58,518 nt of DNA from Verrucomicrobiia bacterium (GTDB lineage: Bacteria; Verrucomicrobiota; Verrucomicrobiia; Limisphaerales; UBA8199), in the NCBI GenBank assembly GCA_035946615.1, contig DASYZB010000087.1, forward strand, positions 1 to 58,518, read 5' to 3'. Shown here in pieces: positions 16,185 to 23,623 of this stretch. How positions within the stretch are numbered: position 1 is the first letter of the stretch; every line of letters begins with the position of its first letter. Position numbers and translations under genes: made by a program. The notes under the pieces were generated by a model. It was not told where the DNA came from. It was given only the letters and a program-made list of their open reading frames with translations, and did not search any database.

Positions 16185-17459
16185 CTAGTGAGAAGTTTCC
16201 TCGATATGGAGCGGTTTCCAGGGCAACTGGAAAGACCAGTTAGGCCCCCGAAAGGCGGTTCCGATGACCGTCAAAATGACGGCCACGCTGAGGCAAAGGC
16301 TGAAGAGGGTCAGAGCCACTTTGCGCTCGCCCGAAAACCAGACGCCCACGCCCCGGCGCTTGCGGTCGATGTATGGCAAGACAACCAGCGCGGTAACCAC
16401 CAACCCGGGTACGACGACTCCTCCCCAAAAGGCGGAGTAAGCCACCAATTCCTGGAGGCCCAGGAAGTACCATGGGGCCTTGGCCGGATTGGGCGGATGG
16501 ACCGGGTTGGCGATTTGTTCGAGAGGCGCGTTCCAGCAAATTGCCAGAAGCAAGACCACGGCGATGGTGATCATCAACAATAGAATCTCACGGAAGATAA
16601 GGTTCGGCCAGGTGAACACTTCGTCCTCGGGCAGGATTCCCACGGCCGGGGTTGTCCCACGGGCCAGTTCCATCAACCCGTAGGTTTTGGCGGAAGGCAA
16701 TTGGGCGGCAGCAAATTCCTCCTGTGTAATTTGCGGCTCGGCTGGATGCGCCAGGCCGCCGTCTTTGCGCACGCGCCACAGATGGACAGCCACCAGGCCC
16801 AGCGCGACCAGAGGCAAAACGATCACGTGCAGGACATAAAAGCGGATGAGGGCTGACTCGCCCACGATGTGGCCGCCCAGGAAAAGGAATTTAAGTTTTT
16901 GGCCAACGAGCGGGGCGTAACCGGCGATGCTGGTACCCACGGTGATGGCCCAATAGGCAAGCTGGTCCCAAGGCAGCAGGTAACCGGTAAAGGACAACGC
17001 GAGGGTCAGCAGGAATAAGCTGACACCGATGACCCAGTTGAACTCACGCGGTGGTTTGTAGGCTGCGGTATAAAATGCGCGGCACATGTGAAGCACAACA
17101 AACAGGACCATCAGATGGGCCGCCCAGCGGTGCATGTTGCGCAGGACCTGGCCGGCGGTGACCACAAACTCCAGGTCCTTCATGTTTTGATAGGCGTAGT
17201 CCGTGGCCGGCACGTAATAAAACATCAGCAGCACCCCGGTCGCGATCAGGATGAGGAACAGGTACAGGGTGATCAGACCCAGGCCCAAGGTTGTGCGGAA
17301 TTGCAATGTGCGCCGGTTAACCTTGGCGGGCTGCATATGGAGCAAAAAGCTGGATATGGCGGCCTGCGCGCGTTCGAGGTTGCTCTCGGGCAGGCCAACG
17401 CGGAAGACCGAGCGGCCAACCCGGGTCAGGCGAAAGGTGTTCCAAAGATTCTTGAGCAC
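16185..17459 (-). CDS. cytochrome b of a bc-type quinol:cytochrome c oxidoreductase
   Basis: Starting from GTG at 17459, one nucleotide after the Rieske stop, the product has 424 residues. Its eight or so membrane helices cover both the b6-like and subunit-IV-like halves. Heme-binding His pairs are visible in [20 protein letters not shown] and [16 protein letters not shown]...VHLWRV. The quinol-site motif is [14 protein letters not shown] in place of PEWY, as in several non-proteobacterial bc complexes. Translational coupling to the Rieske gene and the following hexaheme gene mark an operon. An ATG at 17522 would overlap the Rieske gene by 62 nt and add residues lacking homology, so the GTG is preferred. 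Confidence 0.9.
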   Translation of the reverse strand: MLKNLWNTFRLTRVGRSVFRVGLPESNLERAQAAISSFLLHMQPAKVNRRTLQFRTTLGLGLITLYLFLILIATGVLLMFYYVPATDYAYQNMKDLEFVVTAGQVLRNMHRWAAHLMVLFVVLHMCRAFYTAAYKPPREFNWVIGVSLFLLTLALSFTGYLLPWDQLAYWAITVGTSIAGYAPLVGQKLKFLFLGGHIVGESALIRFYVLHVIVLPLVALGLVAVHLWRVRKDGGLAHPAEPQITQEEFAAAQLPSAKTYGLMELARGTTPAVGILPEDEVFTWPNLIFREILLLMITIAVVLLLAICWNAPLEQIANPVHPPNPAKAPWYFLGLQELVAYSAFWGGVVVPGLVVTALVVLPYIDRKRRGVGVWFSGERKVALTLFSLCLSVAVILTVIGTAFRGPNWSFQLPWKPLHIEETSH

Positions 17460-17460
17460 G

Positions 17461-17925
17461 TTACACCACCAGGTACTTGTCAGCCTTGACCGGTTGAGAG
17501 GTATCGATAACCAGGTAGCCATCCCGGCTCAGAGAAAGTTGGAACCAGGCCAAGGAGGCGGGAGCAGGGCCGCTGATGACCGCGCCGCTTTGGTCGAAGA
17601 CGCTGCCATGGCAGGGGCAATGGAACCCGTTGCCAGCGAGGTTAACCGTGCAACCCAGGTGCGTGCAGACCGCCGAAGCGACCCGGAAACTGTTGCCTTT
17701 GCGGAACAGGAACACGCGCAGATTGGGCATAAAGGTCGGTCCCTCGGGATAATCGTCCGGCTTTAGGGCCTTGAAGCGGCGGCTGGGTTCGTACAGGACA
17801 TTGGGGACCAGAAATCGGCCAGCGGCGGCCAGGGAAGCCCCGGCCGCAAATAGGGCCGAACACCAGCCGAGCGACAGGCTCAGAAAGGCGCGGCGTTGAA
17901 GTTTCTCGTTAGGCGTTTGAATCAT
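17461..17925 (-). CDS. Rieske iron-sulfur protein
   Basis: About 154 residues from ATG at 17925 ([20 protein letters not shown]); a second ATG two codons upstream (17931) is possible. The N-terminus has a twin-Arg followed by a hydrophobic helix, as in Tat-inserted Rieske subunits. The [2Fe-2S] ligands are in CTHLGCTV and CPCHGSVFD. The protein takes electrons from quinol bound to cytochrome b and passes them to the cytochrome c subunit. Cytochrome b follows directly. The whole 120-nt gap upstream, towards the flavoprotein gene, is taken up by a copy of the dispersed 115-bp repeat, and no clear Shine-Dalgarno sequence is left. Confidence 0.92.
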   Translation of the reverse strand: MIQTPNEKLQRRAFLSLSLGWCSALFAAGASLAAAGRFLVPNVLYEPSRRFKALKPDDYPEGPTFMPNLRVFLFRKGNSFRVASAVCTHLGCTVNLAGNGFHCPCHGSVFDQSGAVISGPAPASLAWFQLSLSRDGYLVIDTSQPVKADKYLVV

Positions 17926-17928
17926 AAA

Positions 17929-18040
17929 CATGGGGCCGTGGCATAGACTGCCGGGAGGCACCCCTCTCCCCTTCGGAAGGGGGAAGGGAGAAGCAAGGCA
18001 GATTCAAGATGTAGTTCATGTTAGAGACTCTTCAGTAAAC
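17929..18040 (+). repeat. dispersed repeat of about 115 bp, copy B
   Basis: Shares with copies A and C the series GGGCCGTGGCATAGAC, CCCCTCTCCCCTTCGGAAGG, GGCAGATT, AAGATGTAGTTCATGTTAG and CAGTAAAC. It is the shortest copy, lacking one CGACCCTCTCC unit. It fills the gap between the flavoprotein stop (18046) and the Rieske start inside an otherwise tightly spaced operon. Confidence 0.85.
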
Positions 18041-18045
18041 GGAAA

Positions 18046-19992
18046 CTAGGCGGCCACCCACTCGACCTTTTCCATGGTGATCGCGCCGGTGGGACAGCGC
18101 AGGGCGCAAAGACCGCACCGGATGCAGCGCGTTTCGTCTTTGATGATTCCCCCCTGCTGGCCTGGTTGCGGGAGGTGACCGTATCGGGCCAGGATTGCAG
18201 ATTGGAGTTTTTCATCGGCGCGAATGGAGGCGACATCAACCAGGCGCAAACAACTTTCCGGGCAGATATCGGCGCAGCCGCCGCAGAGAATGCATTTGTC
18301 GCCGTTAAAAACCGGGCTAACGTGACACTTCAAACAACGCAATGCCTGGGCGGAGGCATTCGTTTGAGGGTAAACCTGCTCGACTTCGGCAATGCCAATG
18401 CGGCGGTCCAGAGGCAGAGTCGGCGGAGTGCGGCGGACGATTTTTTCGTATCCGACGGCCATCCGGTAGGTCTGGGTTGGAAAGGATGTGACACGCGCTT
18501 TGCGGGGGGGTTCGGGGGCCCTTCCGGTGAGGAATTTGGCAATCGAGCGGGCGGCGCGCTGGCCTTCGGCGACTGCAGAGATAATGATACGCGGACCAAA
18601 AGCCAGGTCGCCGCCGGCAAAGATGTCGGGACGGGAGGTGGCCAGAGACTGGGGGTCGGTTTGGACCAGGCCCCGGGCCGACACCTTGAGGTTGTCTTCG
18701 GGACGAACCCAGGAGAGGTCGGGGGCTTGGCCGATGGCCAGGACCACCGTATCGCACGGGACGGTCTCCTCGCTCCCCTCGATGAATTGCGGGTTGAATC
18801 GCCGGTTTTCATCAAACACACGGCTGCAGCGAACCAACTCGATGCCAGTGACCTTGCCCTCCTGGCCCACGATGCGTTTGGGACCGTAGCGCGTGTGCAG
18901 GCGGATGCCTTCTCTCTCGGCTTCTTCAATCTCCTCGCGCGCAGCGGGAATCTCGTTGAGGTTCTCGAGACAAAACATGTGGACTTCGGGCACGCCCTTG
19001 CGAATGGCCTCGCGGGCGACATCCAATGCCAGGCGCACCTCGTCTGGCGCTTCGGGTTCGCGGGCCGTTAATTGTTCGAGCGCGGCGGCGGCGTGGTGGA
19101 GCGCGGCGCGCAGTTCGGCCTCGCTCATGCCGGCCAACTGTTCGGCCTGGCGAACCACCGAGCGTGCCACATCGAAGGCGACATTGCCGCCGCCAATGAC
19201 CACCACCTTGCGCCCCAGTGACACGCGGAAACCCAAGTTGATGTTGAGCAGAAACTCGATCGCCCGGAGCACCCCGTCCAATTGCACGCCTTCGATGGCC
19301 ATTTCGCGGCTCTTATGGGCGCCGATTCCCAGAAACACAGCCTCGTAACCCTGTCCCTTGAGGTCGGAGAGGCTAAAGTCGCGGCCCAGGCGGCGGTTAT
19401 TGCGAATCTCGACACCCAGGGATTGGATGGCCTCGATTTCGGCCTGGATAATCTCGCGCGGCAGGCGGTATTCGGGAACTCCCAGCACCAGCATGCCCCC
19501 GGAGACATCCTGGGCCTCGAAAACCGTCGGGCAAAATCCCATCAGCGCCAACTCATGCGCGCAGGACAACCCGGCCGGCCCCGCCCCGATGACCGCGACC
19601 TTGCGCCCTGCGCCCAGGCGCTCGCGGTCCTTCTGCTTCAATTGCGGATAGACCCGGCCCAGATCGAAATCGGACGACTCGACCCCGAATTTTTCACAAA
19701 TAAACCTTTTGAGGGCGCGGATGGAAACGGCGGCATCCAAGGCTCCGCGCCGGCACTTGGCTTCGCAGGGTGCGGCGCAAACCCGCCCGCAGATCGAGGC
19801 GAACGGGTTGGGCGCCCGGGCTATCAGGTAAGCATCCTCGTAGCGTCCTTCGGCAATGGCCTGCACGTAGCCGCCGGAGTCCGTCCGGACCGGACAACCT
19901 TCGCGGCAGAGCACCTGCCGCGCGAAGTAGCTCACGTCCGGCAGTTCGACGGCATAACTGGCTTGCATGGCGCCAAAAAGATGATCCGCCAA
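18046..19992 (-). CDS. FAD/iron-sulfur oxidoreductase, glutamate-synthase-small-subunit type with ferredoxin tail
   Basis: A 648-residue soluble protein. The N-terminal domain has the cysteines of a GltD-like [4Fe-4S] region (CREGCP at 29-34, then CGRVCAAPCEAKC at 68-80). Two nucleotide-binding folds follow: VAVIGAGPAGLSCAHELAL (FAD) and VVVIGGGNVAFDVARSVV (NAD(P)H). GGDLAFGPR closes the flavin domain. The C-terminus carries CLKCHVSP and two ferredoxin motifs, CILCGGCADICPESC and CIRCGLCALRCPTG, for further [4Fe-4S] clusters. GltD-type modules oxidise or reduce NAD(P)H and are partners of many complexes. Placement between a cytochrome c gene and the Rieske/cytochrome b genes suggests a link between NAD(P)H or ferredoxin and the bc complex. 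No glutamate synthase large subunit is present. Confidence 0.88.
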   Translation of the reverse strand: MADHLFGAMQASYAVELPDVSYFARQVLCREGCPVRTDSGGYVQAIAEGRYEDAYLIARAPNPFASICGRVCAAPCEAKCRRGALDAAVSIRALKRFICEKFGVESSDFDLGRVYPQLKQKDRERLGAGRKVAVIGAGPAGLSCAHELALMGFCPTVFEAQDVSGGMLVLGVPEYRLPREIIQAEIEAIQSLGVEIRNNRRLGRDFSLSDLKGQGYEAVFLGIGAHKSREMAIEGVQLDGVLRAIEFLLNINLGFRVSLGRKVVVIGGGNVAFDVARSVVRQAEQLAGMSEAELRAALHHAAAALEQLTAREPEAPDEVRLALDVAREAIRKGVPEVHMFCLENLNEIPAAREEIEEAEREGIRLHTRYGPKRIVGQEGKVTGIELVRCSRVFDENRRFNPQFIEGSEETVPCDTVVLAIGQAPDLSWVRPEDNLKVSARGLVQTDPQSLATSRPDIFAGGDLAFGPRIIISAVAEGQRAARSIAKFLTGRAPEPPRKARVTSFPTQTYRMAVGYEKIVRRTPPTLPLDRRIGIAEVEQVYPQTNASAQALRCLKCHVSPVFNGDKCILCGGCADICPESCLRLVDVASIRADEKLQSAILARYGHLPQPGQQGGIIKDETRCIRCGLCALRCPTGAITMEKVEWVAA

Positions 19993-19997
19993 ATGCC

Positions 19998-20462
19998 TTA
20001 CTTATCGTATTTGTCGTGAAGTTCCTTGAACTTGGTCTCCGCGGCCGCCTTTTCCTCCGGCGTCGCCTTGGCCAGCTTCTCATCGACCATGGCCTTTTTG
20101 CGGAGGCTGGAGTCATAGACCAGGAACTCGTAAATCTTTTTGCCTTCTCCGGCGCTGATGCCGCTGCCCGGTTTGTGCATCATCCGTTTGATGTAGCGCG
20201 ACCATTCATCAGGCAGCGCGTAATCCGAGTTGATGGGGCGGCTCAATTTATGGCACTGCGAGCATTTCTGCGAAAACACCTGATAATTGTCCTGAATCGC
20301 ATCGGGATATTTGGAGACATCAACGGTCGCGGGACCTTTTTCGAACCGCTCGATGCGCGCCTTGGTTTGAGCATCCAACGGTTCGTCTGCGCGCGCGGCG
20401 AACGTGGTGAGGGCAGCGACAGCGCCCATGAGCAATGAAGTAAGTACAACTTTTGTTTTCAT
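19998..20462 (-). CDS. periplasmic monoheme cytochrome c
   Basis: A 154-residue protein with a clean signal peptide (KVVLTSLLMGAVAALTTFAARA) and a single heme site (SQKCSQCHKLSRP) around residue 70. Later Met candidates (KRMMHKPGSG) could be axial ligands. The C-terminus is highly charged and helical (EEKAAAETKFKELHDKYDK). It precedes the flavoprotein gene by 5 nt and is separated from the porin gene upstream by copy C of the dispersed repeat. It could be the soluble electron carrier of the cluster. No named cytochrome family is recognised beyond this. Confidence 0.85.
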   Translation of the reverse strand: MKTKVVLTSLLMGAVAALTTFAARADEPLDAQTKARIERFEKGPATVDVSKYPDAIQDNYQVFSQKCSQCHKLSRPINSDYALPDEWSRYIKRMMHKPGSGISAGEGKKIYEFLVYDSSLRKKAMVDEKLAKATPEEKAAAETKFKELHDKYDK

Positions 20463-20466
20463 AGTA

Positions 20467-20592
20467 TAGATTGGGCAGTGGCATAGACTACAGCGAGGGG
20501 CCCCTCTGCCCGATCCTCTCCCCTTCGGAAGTGGAGAGGGAGAAGCATCGGCAGATTAACGGTGTAGTTCATGTTAGGGACTCGTCAGTAAG
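20467..20592 (+). repeat. dispersed repeat of about 115 bp, copy C
   Basis: The most regular copy: GGCAGTGGCATAGAC, then CCTCTCC-c-CTT-CGG-AAG-t-GGAGAGG (7 bp plus 3 bp of stem with one mismatch), CATCGGCAGATTAA, TGTAGTTCATGTTAGGGACT and CAGTAA. It occupies nearly all of the gap between the porin stop (20606) and the cytochrome c start (20462) on the minus strand. Confidence 0.85.
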
Positions 20593-20605
20593 CTTTTGTT
20601 TTTGG

Positions 20606-21994
20606 TTAAAACCCGTAGGAGACTTGGAACAACAGTTCGTTCGATGGGAAAAATGCCGAGCCGGGGCCGGTGCTGTGGAGCCATTCGTAATCGCCTTCGA
20701 AGAGCAGGGTGTTGGAGAAGTAATAAACGAACCCGGCGGTGTAGCGGTCGGCTTTGGTCGCCGGCGCCAGGCCGTCGTTGGACTCGTCATAGCGGCCCAC
20801 CAGTTCGAGGTTGTTGATGAGGGGCCAGTCCCGGTTCAAGCCGGCGAGCTTGTAACTGCCCTGAATCCACCAGCCTCTGGGGTGGATGGTGCCCATGTCC
20901 GTGGTATCCGCCCAGGTGTTGATATACTCGCCTTTGACCTCGACGTTCGGGGTGATGTGCAGGGCGGCATCAACCACCGCGGCTGACCATTGGTTGCCCA
21001 GGTCATTCCACTCGCCCGTCTGGCCCGAAACCCCCAACTCGAGGTCATAATGCGGTTTCAACGGGAAGAACCAGCCAAGCCGCCCGCCACCGCTGGGGTC
21101 GGAATGCAAATTGCCCAGAGCCGAAAAGGTCGTGCCCGGCAAGCCAAAGCCGTATTGCCTCGGCACTGTGGTGGCTTGGGAGAGAACGCCCACGTTCCCA
21201 CCCAGGTCCAGCGAGCCAGAGTTGCCGGTCCCATCGACTGACGACGGACCATTCACGCCATAGGCCGAATAGGTAAGCATTTGGCCGTTGTCCCCGATGG
21301 GAACAGCCCCGCGCCCCTGGATGCCGATGCCATTGCCAGGAAGCAAACCGCGAGGCATGGGGTTATCGGGAATTTTATTGAGCCAGCCGGCGCTGCGTTC
21401 GCTGTAGGTGCCTAGCGGCAGGAGCATGTTGCCCGCCACGACTGTCAGATAGTCGTTGAAGAGATAATCCAGGGTGGCAAAGCTCAGATCAAAACCGTAT
21501 GACGTGCCGGCGGAGGCTGGCGCATTATTGGCCAGGGTGAAATCAAATCCCGCTTCAAACAGGATATTGTCATTGGCCCGAAACAGGAAGATGGGCGCGA
21601 AATCGGCGAAGGCAAAGGCGCTGTGCTGGCCCGGCATGCGTCCGAAGATGGTTTCGGCGTCGCCAACGACCTGGAATTGGTGAGTGGCAGGCGGCCCTGG
21701 CATGGGAGCGACCGGCGCGGCGGCCTGGGCCTTGGCGACCGCCTCGACTTGCTGTGCGGCATTGGTGGCCACGGTCTGGGTTTCGCCCAATTGCTGCTTT
21801 AACTGGTCGATTTGCTGCTTGTCTTGCTGATGGGTTGCCTGGTCTTGTTCGTGGGTTTGTTCGAGGCGTTGCACTTTTTTGCTTAATTCATCGACCATGT
21901 TTTTGAGGTCGTTGAAATCGTTGCTGCTTACCTGCGCCCAGCCGGCTGAGGGCAGAACCACTGCCAATGCCAGCATCAAGGAAAGAGGTTTCAT
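20606..21994 (-). CDS. outer-membrane porin
   Basis: A 462-residue protein with a signal peptide (MKPLSLMLALAVVLPSAGWA), a coiled-coil stretch (residues 27-75: LKNMVDELSKKVQRLEQTHE and a Gln-rich continuation) and then a long beta-barrel domain with alternating strands (FLFRANDNILFEAGFDFTLA, DYLTVVAGNMLLPLGTYSER, GRYDESNDG). It ends in an aromatic Phe (LLFQVSYGF), as outer-membrane barrels do. The coiled coil may anchor it to peptidoglycan or trimerise it. It is embedded between two cytochrome c genes of the respiratory cluster, which raises the question of whether it passes a substrate or an electron carrier for that chain. Confidence 0.85.
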   Translation of the reverse strand: MKPLSLMLALAVVLPSAGWAQVSSNDFNDLKNMVDELSKKVQRLEQTHEQDQATHQQDKQQIDQLKQQLGETQTVATNAAQQVEAVAKAQAAAPVAPMPGPPATHQFQVVGDAETIFGRMPGQHSAFAFADFAPIFLFRANDNILFEAGFDFTLANNAPASAGTSYGFDLSFATLDYLFNDYLTVVAGNMLLPLGTYSERSAGWLNKIPDNPMPRGLLPGNGIGIQGRGAVPIGDNGQMLTYSAYGVNGPSSVDGTGNSGSLDLGGNVGVLSQATTVPRQYGFGLPGTTFSALGNLHSDPSGGGRLGWFFPLKPHYDLELGVSGQTGEWNDLGNQWSAAVVDAALHITPNVEVKGEYINTWADTTDMGTIHPRGWWIQGSYKLAGLNRDWPLINNLELVGRYDESNDGLAPATKADRYTAGFVYYFSNTLLFEGDYEWLHSTGPGSAFFPSNELLFQVSYGF

Positions 21995-22018
21995 AAGGTG
22001 TTGGTCTTTCAGATTGGG

Positions 22019-22360
22019 TTAGCTGCCGCTGTCTTCCTGCAGGTACTTGAGTATCTTTTTGGCTTGTGACGCCGGGAGATTGGCGCGCACCCGCATGTGA
22101 GTCATGAGGGTCTTCCACTGGGAAGCGGTGAACTCGGTGGCGTAACGTTCCGGATGGCAACGGTTGCAGTTGATGCTGTAGAGCTCGGCGCCGGTGAGCT
22201 TTGAGACCTTCTTCGCCTTCTTCTGCGCTTTGGCGGGTTTGTCTGCCTTGGTATCCGCCGCCACTGCGCAGAAGACCGATGCCCCATAGAGCGTCGCCGC
22301 CGACAACGCGAGAATCGCCCCGGGGCGCCGCGCCCATTTGAATAAACTGAGTCGCTTCAT
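22019..22360 (-). CDS. small monoheme cytochrome c
   Basis: From ATG at 22360 (MKRLSLFKWARRPG) the product has 113 residues. A signal peptide or anchor (AILALSAATLYGASVFCAVAA) is followed by a Lys-rich linker (DTKADKPAKAQKKAKKVSKL) and one heme site, SINCNRCHPERYATEF. The end (MRVRANLPASQAKKILKYLQ) resembles the last helix of small photosynthesis- or methanol-type cytochromes. It is the first gene of the cluster; the porin follows after 24 nt. Longer starts up to 22513 run through sequence with no signal peptide and are rejected. Confidence 0.82.
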   Translation of the reverse strand: MKRLSLFKWARRPGAILALSAATLYGASVFCAVAADTKADKPAKAQKKAKKVSKLTGAELYSINCNRCHPERYATEFTASQWKTLMTHMRVRANLPASQAKKILKYLQEDSGS

Positions 22361-22713
22361 GATTTGTTTTGGTTTCGAACGTTTATGTGCCATGACCGGC
22401 CTCAAACAACACCCGTTGTTCGGGGCATTTCCTAGACAGGCCTTCATTTCTCTCTGCCACGCCTGCTTTCGTTTGAAGGCTAGTGGCAAAGGGGATGATC
22501 TGCGCCTGACCAATTCTCAGCATGAGCTTTGTACCTCAATTGGAGTTCAACCGGCTACTTGCCGGTTGGCTATTTGTGATTGCCTATTGGCATCGGCCTC
22601 GGATTGGAAGCGTTGGCGTTCGCGCTCGGGCCTGCATCTTGAGCGGCGGTCGCTCAGCAAAACGTTGGACAAAAATAGTCGCTTTTACGTTTGGCGTCCG
22701 GTAGCTTGGGCGC
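22361..22713. other. divergent intergenic region with one hairpin
   Basis: No gene is recognised between the respiratory cluster (minus strand) and the DUF4160 gene (plus strand). A perfect 8-bp hairpin, CAACCGGC-TACTT-GCCGGTTG, lies at 22548-22568. Promoters for both directions should be here; none is clear by eye. Confidence 0.5.
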
Positions 22714-22947
22714 ATGCCGAAGATTTTCGAGAAGGACGGCTACAGATTCTTTTTTTACAGCAATGAACACCGTCCCATTCACGTTCACGTTCGGTATGGT
22801 GGTGGAGAAGCCGTGTTTGAGGTAGAGCGGCGAGTAGATCTGCGCGAATCGCAGGGACTTAAGGTGCGGGAGTTGGCGAAAGCGGAGGAGCTTGCAAAGG
22901 AGCATCGCGAGCTTATTATTAAACGGTGGAATGAGCGTTTTAACTGA
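22714..22947 (+). CDS. DUF4160 protein
   Basis: A 77-residue protein of the DUF4160 family: the N-terminal MPKIFEKDGYRFFFYSNEH, the central HRPIHVHVRYGGGEAVFEVE and the C-terminal helix ELAKEHRELIIKRWNERF are the family's landmarks. DUF4160 genes are commonly found directly before DUF2442 genes, as here, and the pair is suspected of being toxin-antitoxin-like, though I know of no settled biochemical role. The end overlaps the next ATG by 17 nt, which implies coupled translation. Confidence 0.88.
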   Translation: MPKIFEKDGYRFFFYSNEHRPIHVHVRYGGGEAVFEVERRVDLRESQGLKVRELAKAEELAKEHRELIIKRWNERFN

Positions 22948-23212
22948 TAGTGCGCGCAGAGCCGTCTTCCAGGATGGCCAGATTATTATCGCGATGGAGA
23001 GCGGGGCGGAGATTCGTTTCCCCGTGGCCGAGAACCCGCGCCTGGCGTGTGGTACATCGGAGCAGTTGAGCCGGATCGAGATTTCACCGTATGGCATTCA
23101 CTGGCCCGAGCTCGATGAGGACCTCTCCTTGCGAGGATTGTTGAGAGGCGACTACGGACAGCATCAGAATATCGCCCCAAAGCGTGGAGCCGACAGGGGG
23201 CAGCCGTCGTGA
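22931..23212 (+). CDS. DUF2442 protein
   Basis: A 93-residue protein starting at ATG 22931 inside the end of the DUF4160 gene. The beta-rich first half (FQDGQIIIAMESGAEIRFPV) and the closing motif IHWPELDEDLSLRGLLRGDY are typical of DUF2442, in which WPELDEDISVEGLL is the usual form. The stop follows a short basic tail. It is presumably the partner of the upstream DUF4160 protein; which of the two would be toxic is not known. Codons before 22931 belong to another frame of the DUF4160 gene. Confidence 0.87.
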   Translation: MSVLTDSARRAVFQDGQIIIAMESGAEIRFPVAENPRLACGTSEQLSRIEISPYGIHWPELDEDLSLRGLLRGDYGQHQNIAPKRGADRGQPS

Positions 23213-23269
23213 TCATGACCAGGAATGTCAATAGTTATGACCGCCCCCTTTTCGACCTCAGAAGAGCGA

Positions 23270-23494
23270 TTACCGTTGGATTATCTTCTGCCTTTGCGCC
23301 TGGTACTCATCCTGGGTAATAGCACCCTGGTCGAGGGCCTTCTTGAGGTCAATCAACTCCTGGCCACGAGTCGTTTGCACGACATTGGTTCCCTTTTTGT
23401 CGCCGCCGATTTGCCATGCACATCCGGAGAGCAGAAGGCCCATGAAGCCTGCGGCTGCAACCAAGCGCATCGATTTTGATAATTTCGGTTTCAT
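23270..23494 (-). CDS. SHOCT-domain lipoprotein
   Basis: A 74-residue protein from ATG at 23494, with a good ribosome-binding site (AAGGAAACACG before the ATG). It has a lipoprotein signal with lipobox LLLSGC (VAAAGFMGLLLSGCAW), and a C-terminal short SHOCT domain: LIDLKKALDQGAITQDEYQA. SHOCT segments are short oligomerisation modules. Small envelope lipoproteins with this layout are common in Verrucomicrobia; the function is unknown. It converges with the DUF2442 gene. Confidence 0.8.
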   Translation of the reverse strand: MKPKLSKSMRLVAAAGFMGLLLSGCAWQIGGDKKGTNVVQTTRGQELIDLKKALDQGAITQDEYQAQRQKIIQR

Positions 23495-23623
23495 CGTGTT
23501 TCCTTGCTTAATATCCAATTTCGAAAAGACAAGCTGACCGGGGAAGTGTTAGGCCCTTTGGGCCGAATGTCAAGCAGACTTCAGACGCAGACGCCGGGCA
23601 TGGTTGCTAATGAGAAGACCCTT

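Noticed and set aside
18046-19992. CLKCH in the flavoprotein as a heme c site
   Set aside because: The protein has no export signal and the cysteines belong to a ferredoxin-like region; heme attachment in the cytoplasm is not expected.
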